A DNA stretch of 64,000 nt from Gordonia aichiensis NBRC 108223 (GTDB lineage: Bacteria; Actinomycetota; Actinomycetes; Mycobacteriales; Mycobacteriaceae), in NCBI RefSeq assembly GCF_000332975.1, contig NZ_BANR01000003.1, positions 372,001 through 436,000 on the forward strand. Direction: 5' to 3'. Shown here piece after piece: positions 56,593 through 64,000 of the stretch; positions within the stretch are counted from its first letter, which is position 1; the number at the start of each line of letters is the position of its first letter. The notes beneath the pieces were generated by a model. It saw only the letters and a program-made list of their open reading frames with translations. It was not told the origin of the DNA and searched no databases. The position numbers were made by a program, and so were the translations under genes.

Positions 56593-58173
56593 ATGGCCAA
56601 CGCGTTCACACGTACGAAGTCCGTCGAGCAGTCGATGGCCGACACCGACGAACCAGGCCACAGACTCCGCAAGGATCTGACGTGGCGTGACCTCATCGTC
56701 TTCGGTGTCTCGGTGGTGATCGGTGCAGGTATCTTCACGATCACCGTGTCCACCGCGGGAGACAAAGCGGGCCCCGCCATCTCCCTGTCCTTCGTCATGG
56801 CTGCCATCACCTGCGCGCTGGCGGCGCTGTGCTACGCCGAGTTCGCGTCGACGGTGCCCGTGGCCGGGTCGGCATACACATTCGGCTATGCGACATTCGG
56901 TGAGTTCCTGGCCTGGATTCTCGGTTGGGATCTGATCCTGGAGTTCGCGGTGGGGGCTGCCGTGGTGTCGAAGGGATGGTCGAGTTACCTCGGCAGTGTG
57001 TTCGGCTTCTCTGGCGGCACCGTCGACGTCGGCTCGCACACCATCGACTGGGGCGCAATCCTGATCGTCGCCGTGGTGACCACGTTGCTCGCGCTCGGAA
57101 CCAAGCTGTCGTCACGGGTCAGTGCGGTGATCACCGCCATCAAGGTCGGTGTCGTCCTACTCGTCATCGTCGTCGGCTTCTTCTACATCAAGTCCGCCAA
57201 CTACACCCCGTTCGTGCCGCCCGCCGAGCATGCGGCGGGAGAGAAAGCCTCTGTCGACTCGACGCTGTTCTCGTTGATGACCGGAGGCGGTGACTCGTCA
57301 TACGGGTGGTATGGCGTGCTCGCCGCGGCATCGATCGTGTTCTTCGCGTTCATCGGCTTCGACGTCGTCGCCACCACTGCTGAGGAGACCCGCAACCCTC
57401 GCAAGGACGTCCCGCGTGGCATCCTCGGCTCGCTGCTCATCGTCACCGTGCTCTATGTGCTCGTCACGATCGTCGTCACCGGAATGGCGAACTACAAGCA
57501 GTTGGCGAGCAGCGGAGGCGACTCGAAGAATCTCGCCGATGTGTTCGCGCTGAACGGGGTCACGTGGGCGGAGAAGGTGATCGCCATCGGCGCCCTCGCC
57601 GGTCTCACGACCGTCGTCATGGTCCTGATGCTCGGGCAGTCACGAGTCGCGTTCGCCATGTGCAGAGACGGCCTGCTACCGCGCGGCCTCGCGAAGACCA
57701 ATCCGCAGTTCGGGACGCCCGCGAGGCTGACAGTCCTGATCGGTGTGGTCGTTGCGGTCGTCGCAGGCTTCTTCCCGATCAACAAGCTCGAAGAGATGGT
57801 CAACGTCGGAACGCTGTTCGCTTTCATCGTCGTCGCAGCGGGTGTGCTCGTCCTGCGCCGGACGCGGCCCGACTTGCAACGAGGTTTCACCGTGCCCGGC
57901 GGTCCGATCATCCCGGTGCTCGCGATCCTCGCGTGCCTGTGGTTGATGCTGAACCTGTCTGCGCTGACCTGGATTCGGTTCGTCGTCTGGATGGTCATCG
58001 GCGTGCTGCTCTATCTGTTGTACGGAATGCGGCATTCGATGGTCGGGCGTCGTGAACGCGGCGAGGCGCCGGGCGTCGGGACCGACCGGAGCAGCGACGG
58101 GCCAAGCGGCCAGCAGATCCGGCCGGGTGAGGAAACCGAGACAGCGCGCGGGGAGTCTCCGTCCGGTACCTGA
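56593..58173 (+). CDS. APC-family amino acid permease
   Basis: The 526-residue protein has about 12 hydrophobic segments. Family marks are VIGAGIFTITVSTAG in helix 1, FAFIGFDVVATTAEETRNPRKDVPRGI around helix 6-7 and LTTVVMVLMLGQSR. The pattern fits cationic amino-acid transporters of the APC superfamily. The ATG at 56593 follows GGGGAGAA. A hydrophilic tail of about 45 residues ends the protein. The substrate is not certain. Confidence 0.9.
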   Translation: MANAFTRTKSVEQSMADTDEPGHRLRKDLTWRDLIVFGVSVVIGAGIFTITVSTAGDKAGPAISLSFVMAAITCALAALCYAEFASTVPVAGSAYTFGYATFGEFLAWILGWDLILEFAVGAAVVSKGWSSYLGSVFGFSGGTVDVGSHTIDWGAILIVAVVTTLLALGTKLSSRVSAVITAIKVGVVLLVIVVGFFYIKSANYTPFVPPAEHAAGEKASVDSTLFSLMTGGGDSSYGWYGVLAAASIVFFAFIGFDVVATTAEETRNPRKDVPRGILGSLLIVTVLYVLVTIVVTGMANYKQLASSGGDSKNLADVFALNGVTWAEKVIAIGALAGLTTVVMVLMLGQSRVAFAMCRDGLLPRGLAKTNPQFGTPARLTVLIGVVVAVVAGFFPINKLEEMVNVGTLFAFIVVAAGVLVLRRTRPDLQRGFTVPGGPIIPVLAILACLWLMLNLSALTWIRFVVWMVIGVLLYLLYGMRHSMVGRRERGEAPGVGTDRSSDGPSGQQIRPGEETETARGESPSGT

Positions 58174-58439
58174 CCCAAACCTCGGTGCGCACAGAGCCGT
58201 GACGCGGTCGGTCCCCGCACGGGTTCGGCCTCCGCTCGAGTTCGGCCTCCGCCAACCGTGGCCAGCCTTCGCCTCATCAGCGGTGTTCGATAGCCTCGAA
58301 GGGGAGTGACCCGTGGGCGCGCACCGCGCGCCTGCGCAATCGGACCGTCGGCACTCCGCCGACACCGCCACCCTCATATATGCGCATGGACCGGCGATGT
58401 ATATCGACTGACGTGCGATTTCACGGACAAGGGGAACAC

Positions 58440-59912
<1,473 letters not shown>

Positions 59913-59943
59913 GTTCCCTGCCCCGTTCGGGAGGACCACGAGA

Positions 59944-59986
59944 CGAGCCGGGCCCTGCACGACACAGTCGTGCAGGGCCCGGCTCG
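59944..59986. terminator. Bidirectional terminator between ahcY and the proline-rich gene
   Basis: Arms 59944-59963 and 59967-59986 form a perfect 20-bp stem with an ACA loop. The two flanking genes converge here, so it can serve both. Confidence 0.88.
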
Positions 59987-60006
59987 AATCGTGGGTGCTG
60001 GAGAAC

Positions 60007-60972
60007 CTAGGTGCTGTAGGAGGGCTGCGCGTTGGGGCAGAAGTACCAGGTCCCCTGCTCGTTGCTGAAGGACGCTTTGTCGGTCTTGATCTGTGAGGAG
60101 CGGTCGCCGACGGTGAGGTGGGTTGCCACAAGCGAACGTGCGACGTCGCCGTTGACCAGCACTGTGGACACATCGTCGAGGACCACTGTCCCCTGAGCTC
60201 GAGGTGTCCGGACCTGGTCACGAAGTCCGGTGCACGTGGCTGCTTTGATCTGGTCCACGTTCCCCGAGTTGTAGGCGTCGATGTAGCGCTGCATGGCCCC
60301 ACGAATCGCTGCCGTCTGGGTCGCATCGGCGGGCGTGCCCGCCGAATCGTCTCCCTGAGCCGAATCGTCCGGGGCAGGCTGTCCGGGAGACTCGGTGGGG
60401 GCCGCCGGTGCGCGCGTCGCGACGGTCGGTGTCGAGTCACCTCCGCTTGACGCCATGGCTACGACGAGGACCACGCCGAGAGCGAGGATCACCACAACGC
60501 CCGCTGCGATGCCCGCGATCAGGCCCCGATTCGTCCTGGACTTCGCCGTCTGCATGTGCGCGAAGGGCGAATCCCAGCCGGGCGGGGGCCCGACCTGCTG
60601 CGCCCTGGGATACTGCTGCGCCCCGGGATATGGGGGTGCCCCAGGATATTGGGGTGCTCCAGAATAGTGAGGTGCTCCGGGATAGAGCGGTGCGCCGGGG
60701 TACGGGGGCGCTCCCGGGTACTGGGATGCAGGTGGATGAGGTAAAGCCCCTGGTTGCGGCGATGCGCCCGGCGCGGGTCGGGCTCCCGCGTGGGGCTGTG
60801 GCCCCTGCGCGGGCTGGTTGGACGACGCCATCACTCCAGGGTAGGGCGAGAGGCGGGGTGGGGTTGCCGCCCGCGGATCGCCGCTGTCCTCGACGTGACC
60901 CGGCTGCGGCTGCGGGGTGGGGTACTTCCCCCGCGGCGTGGTGCCGGGGCCCGGTGCGGGCGGGTAGGTCAT
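60007..60972 (-). CDS. Proline-rich single-pass membrane protein
   Basis: The 321-residue protein has a cytoplasmic Pro/Gly/Tyr-rich region with repeated PGAPxY units (about residues 80-120), one membrane helix (GLIAGIAAGVVVILALGVVLVVAMA) and an extracellular domain of about 130 residues with a Cys pair (TCTGLRDQV, FCPNAQ). The outer part resembles small NTF2-like DUF4878-type domains. Function is unknown. AAGGAG precedes the ATG. It is read on the strand opposite to ahcY and mtrA, together with tmk upstream. Confidence 0.8.
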   Translation of the reverse strand: MTYPPAPGPGTTPRGKYPTPQPQPGHVEDSGDPRAATPPRLSPYPGVMASSNQPAQGPQPHAGARPAPGASPQPGALPHPPASQYPGAPPYPGAPLYPGAPHYSGAPQYPGAPPYPGAQQYPRAQQVGPPPGWDSPFAHMQTAKSRTNRGLIAGIAAGVVVILALGVVLVVAMASSGGDSTPTVATRAPAAPTESPGQPAPDDSAQGDDSAGTPADATQTAAIRGAMQRYIDAYNSGNVDQIKAATCTGLRDQVRTPRAQGTVVLDDVSTVLVNGDVARSLVATHLTVGDRSSQIKTDKASFSNEQGTWYFCPNAQPSYST

Positions 60973-61063
60973 GTGGCTCCTTGCGGGCTTTGCGTTCGAC
61001 TCGACCATCGATGGCGGTCTCGTCGTCGACGTTATCGAACGGGTGGCGTGTTGCCGGAGGCAG

Positions 61064-61714
61064 TCATTTGCGAATGAGACGCTCGACGAGGCGCGTGGGT
61101 TCCGTCGAATCGGGAGAATCCGCGCCGAGCTCGATCCACGGCGAAGCCCAGCCGACGCTGGCCAGCTGGCGGTAGACGGCGTCGACACGCATCTGCAGGT
61201 CGTCGTCCCGTTCGTACGCGTCGCGCACGCGTGTCGGATCGGTTGCCTCGCGGGAGCGTGCGCGCTGCATGGCGACTGTCGCGGGCACCCCGAGCAGGAG
61301 GTGCTGATCGGGCACCGGGACGTCGAATCTGCCGAACTCGAGGTCGGTAACCCATGTCACGACGTCCCCGGATGCGTCCTGTCGCAGCCGTCCTGCACTG
61401 TATGCGGCGTTCGACGCGACGTATCGGTCGAGGATCACCACGTCGTTCTCGGCGAGTGCCGAACGGATCTGCGTGGCTGCGTCTGCGCGGTCGAGTGCGA
61501 AGAGCAGTGCCATCGCATGGACGCTCTCGCTCAGATCCCCGTGCTCGCCATGTAGTGCCTCCGACGCGATGTCGGCGACAACCGACGCGCCGTATCGCGG
61601 AAACGTGAAGGTCGACACCGCGGCACCGCGTCGCGTCAACTCGTCCATCACGCCGGCGACCAGCGTGTTCTTTCCGGCGCCGTCCAGGCCCTCGACTGCG
61701 ATGAGCACACCCAC
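61064..61714 (-). CDS. tmk: Thymidylate kinase
   Basis: The enzyme phosphorylates dTMP to dTDP. The 216-residue product has the P-loop EGLDGAGKNT, PRYGASVVADIASEALHGEHGDL and the DRYVASNAAYSAGR motif, closely like the M. tuberculosis enzyme. The start is GTG 61714 or GTG 61708 (VLIAVEG). In M. tuberculosis sahH-tmk-mtrA-mtrB lie on one strand. Here tmk is inverted relative to ahcY and mtrAB. Confidence 0.95.
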   Translation of the reverse strand: MGVLIAVEGLDGAGKNTLVAGVMDELTRRGAAVSTFTFPRYGASVVADIASEALHGEHGDLSESVHAMALLFALDRADAATQIRSALAENDVVILDRYVASNAAYSAGRLRQDASGDVVTWVTDLEFGRFDVPVPDQHLLLGVPATVAMQRARSREATDPTRVRDAYERDDDLQMRVDAVYRQLASVGWASPWIELGADSPDSTEPTRLVERLIRK

Positions 61715-61809
61715 GCTCGCATGGTAGGTGGCCGGGCGCTCAGAACGCGCCAGCGCGCGTCGGCGCGTCAATCACGACCGTTCGATCACGGAAGTGTCAC
61801 CATTGAGTC

Positions 61810-62487
61810 ATGAAGCCTCGCATCCTCGTGGTGGACGATGACGCCGCGCTCGCCGAAATGCTGACGATCGTGTTGCGTGGCGAGGGTTTCGAACCCTTCG
61901 TCGTCTCCGACGGAACACAGGCACTGACCGCGGTTCGGGAGGTGCGCCCCGACCTCGTGCTCCTCGACCTCATGCTGCCCGGGATGAACGGCATCGACGT
62001 GTGTCGGGTGCTGCGGGCCGATTCGGGTGTGCCGATTGTGATGCTGACCGCGAAGTCGGACACGGTCGACGTCGTGCTCGGACTCGAGTCGGGCGCCGAC
62101 GACTACATGGTCAAACCGTTCAAGCCGAAGGAACTCGTCGCACGGGTGCGGGCGCGGCTGCGTCGCAACGACGAGGAACCCGCCGAGCTGCTGTCGATCG
62201 GCCCGGTCGAGATCGATGTGCCCGCGCACAAGGTCACCCGCGATGGGGTGCCCATCTCGCTCACGCCGCTCGAGTTCGATCTGCTCGTCGCACTCGCCCG
62301 CAAACCGCGGCAGGTGTTCACGCGCGACGTGCTGCTCGAGCAGGTCTGGGGCTACCGGCATCCGGCGGACACTAGACTCGTCAACGTGCATGTCCAGCGT
62401 CTACGCGCCAAGGTCGAGACCGACCCGGAGAACCCCGAGGTCGTGCTGACGGTGAGGGGGGTCGGCTACAAGGCCGGCCCGCCGTGA
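61810..62487 (+). CDS. mtrA: Response regulator MtrA
   Basis: MtrA controls cell division, peptidoglycan remodelling and replication-linked genes in actinobacteria. The 225-residue protein has a receiver domain with the phosphoacceptor Asp53 (LLDLMLPG), Asp9-Asp11 and the Lys in TAKSD, and an OmpR-type winged helix ([17 protein letters not shown]...[21 protein letters not shown]). It overlaps mtrB by four bases. The 95-base divergent gap to tmk must contain its promoter. Confidence 0.97.
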   Translation: MKPRILVVDDDAALAEMLTIVLRGEGFEPFVVSDGTQALTAVREVRPDLVLLDLMLPGMNGIDVCRVLRADSGVPIVMLTAKSDTVDVVLGLESGADDYMVKPFKPKELVARVRARLRRNDEEPAELLSIGPVEIDVPAHKVTRDGVPISLTPLEFDLLVALARKPRQVFTRDVLLEQVWGYRHPADTRLVNVHVQRLRAKVETDPENPEVVLTVRGVGYKAGPP

Positions 62488-64000
62488 TCGGTCGTTCTCG
62501 ACGTCGCGTCAACAGCACTCTCGGTCGGTTCACCCGCGCGGCGGGCGGCATCGGCCGGGCATTCGGACGTATGTGGCGGCGTTCTCTGCAGTTGCGCGTC
62601 GTCGTCTCGACACTTGCACTGTCTTTTGTCGTGCTGCTGATCCTCGGGTTCGTCCTGATGAGTCAGATCACCGACCGCCTGCTCGAGGTCAAGTTAGGTG
62701 CCGCAACCGAAGAGGTTGAGCGGGCACGCGTGGCCGTCGAACGAGATCTGGCGAGCGGCGACGGCAACACCTCTGTGCAGAACAGGCTCCGCCAAACGAG
62801 GTCATTGCTGACCGACCGTGACGTAGACACCAGTCAGACGTCGGGAACAGTCGGCACCTTCGACAGCGTGCTCATCGTGCCGCGATCGGGCAGCGACGGC
62901 TCACAGTTCGGCGTCGGCCCGATCTCGGAGATCCCACGCAACCTGCGCGACATGGTGCAGGGTGGGCAGGTCGCCTACCAGTACACGCGCGTCGCCGACG
63001 CTGCAGGCGGATCGATCCCCGCGCTGGTCGTCGGAACGCCCACCAACTCCTCGGTACCGGGGCTCGAGCTGTATCTGGTCTTCCCGTTGACCACCGAACA
63101 GAACACCGTCGACCTCGTGCGCGGCACGCTGCTCACCGGCGGCGTGGTGCTGCTCGGTCTGCTCGCGGCCATCGCGTGGCTGGTCTCACGACAGGCGGTG
63201 ATGCCGGTTCGCTCGGCGTCGAGGATCGCCGTGCGCTTCGCCGACGGTCGCCTCAAGGAACGGATGCCGGTGCGCGGCGAGGACGACATGGCCCGGCTTG
63301 CGATGTCGTTCAACGACATGGCCGAGAGCCTGTCCAAGCAGATCACCCACCTCGAGGAGTTCGGCGGACTGCAGCGACAGTTCACCTCGGACGTCAGCCA
63401 TGAGCTCCGTACGCCGCTGACCACTGTCCGCATGGCCAGTGACGTCCTCTACGAAGGCCGCGACGAACTCGACCCGGTGCGCAAGCGCTCGGTCGAACTG
63501 CTCGACAAAGAACTCGACCGCTTCGAGACCTTGCTCAACGAGCTCCTCGAGATCTCCCGACACGACGCAGGCATGGCCGAACTCGCCGCCGAGCGGATGG
63601 ACATGGCCATCCCCATCGACGGCGCGTTGGCGACGGTCTCGCACCTGGCTTCGGACACGGGAACCGAGATCATCCTCGACCTCCCGGCCGAACCGGTCAT
63701 CGCCGAGATCGATCCGCGGCGCGTCGAACGTATTCTGCGCAATCTGCTCGCGAACGCCATCGACCACGGCGAACGCAAACCGATCACACTCACCATGCGA
63801 TCCGACGGTGACGCCGTGGCGATCACGGTGCGTGACCAGGGGATCGGGCTGCGGCCAGGCGAGGAGAAGCTGGTGTTCAACCGTTTCTGGAGGTCCGATC
63901 CGTCGAGGTTCCGACGCTCGGGCGGTACCGGACTCGGCCTTGCGATCAGTATCGAGGACGCCCGGCTTCACCAGGGGCGTCTCGATGCGTGGGGGGAGCC
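62484..64000 (+). CDS. mtrB: Sensor histidine kinase MtrB, 3' end beyond the window
   Basis: MtrB phosphorylates MtrA and acts at the septum. The visible 505 residues contain a first membrane helix (about 35-55), an extracellular domain, a second helix (about 215-235), a HAMP segment, the H-box SHELRTPL with His306, the N-box [17 protein letters not shown] and [10 protein letters not shown]. Only the C-terminal tail is cut off. The GTG start overlaps the mtrA stop (GTGA). lpqB would be expected next. Confidence 0.97.
   Translation, partial: MIGRSRRRVNSTLGRFTRAAGGIGRAFGRMWRRSLQLRVVVSTLALSFVVLLILGFVLMSQITDRLLEVKLGAATEEVERARVAVERDLASGDGNTSVQNRLRQTRSLLTDRDVDTSQTSGTVGTFDSVLIVPRSGSDGSQFGVGPISEIPRNLRDMVQGGQVAYQYTRVADAAGGSIPALVVGTPTNSSVPGLELYLVFPLTTEQNTVDLVRGTLLTGGVVLLGLLAAIAWLVSRQAVMPVRSASRIAVRFADGRLKERMPVRGEDDMARLAMSFNDMAESLSKQITHLEEFGGLQRQFTSDVSHELRTPLTTVRMASDVLYEGRDELDPVRKRSVELLDKELDRFETLLNELLEISRHDAGMAELAAERMDMAIPIDGALATVSHLASDTGTEIILDLPAEPVIAEIDPRRVERILRNLLANAIDHGERKPITLTMRSDGDAVAITVRDQGIGLRPGEEKLVFNRFWRSDPSRFRRSGGTGLGLAISIEDARLHQGRLDAWGE

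Noticed and set aside
58174..58439. Possible SAH or SAM riboswitch before ahcY.
   Set aside because: I could not find the conserved core or pairing of a known class by eye. A covariance-model search would decide.

Overview
The window is GC-rich actinobacterial chromosome. It most resembles a mycolic-acid-producing member of the Mycobacteriales, near Gordonia or Williamsia. The evidence is gene content and order: the S10/spc/alpha ribosomal block, ahcY-tmk-mtrA-mtrB, ugpA-ugpE-ugpB-ugpC, narGHJI, an F420-type luciferase-like oxidoreductase, and type VII (ESX) secretion proteins including PE-like, PPE-like, EspG-like and Esx proteins. The genus is an inference. No rRNA, tRNA, CRISPR array, transposase or prophage was recognised.

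Layout. (1) 1-9248, minus strand: the first three modules (C-A-T, C-A-T, C-A...) of a large nonribosomal peptide synthetase that runs off the left edge. Its first module reads as an EntF-like serine module. (2) 9690-25285: the spc ribosomal protein operon, cut in two. rplN-rplX-rplE-rpsN end at a terminator. About 11.4 kb follows with a secreted lipase, narGHJI, a SLAC1/TehA-type channel, a cupin and a DUF2127-type membrane protein. rpsH-rplF-rplR-rpsE-rpmD-rplO then resume from their own promoter. (3) 25606-28284: secY-adk-map. (4) 28513-32842: an Ugp-type ABC importer for glycerophosphodiester or glycerol phosphate, followed by a TetR/MFS pair on the opposite strand. (5) 34887-40498: an fdhD-DUF1059-EAL operon, dtd, an F420-type oxidoreductase, a small holin-4-like membrane protein and a Pit phosphate transporter. 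(6) 40921-45855: infA-rpmJ-rpsM-rpsK-rpsD-rpoA-rplQ-truA. (7) 45929-49170: two small membrane proteins, an alpha/beta hydrolase and a DedA protein.

(8) 49375-55254: a compact set of nine type VII secretion genes (EspD/H-like, YbaB/EspL-like, EspC/F-like, a long EspA/E-like substrate, PE-like, PPE-like, EspG-like chaperone and two WXG100 proteins). No EccB, EccC, EccD, EccE or MycP lies beside it. This is the most interesting accessory system here: substrates and chaperones without a local secretion machine. (9) 55437-64000: a cation diffusion facilitator, an APC amino-acid permease, ahcY, a proline-rich membrane protein and tmk on the opposite strand, then mtrA and a partial mtrB.

Several sites look regulatory or translational: strong intrinsic terminators after rpsN, rplO, rplQ and ahcY; good SigA-type promoters before rpsH and infA; chained micro-ORFs made by a 17-bp repeat before the YbaB-like gene; a 15-codon ORF fitted between rplR and rpsE; and a truA that lacks any ordinary in-frame start codon and overlaps the rplQ terminator. 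Functions are read from motifs and family knowledge. No database search was possible.
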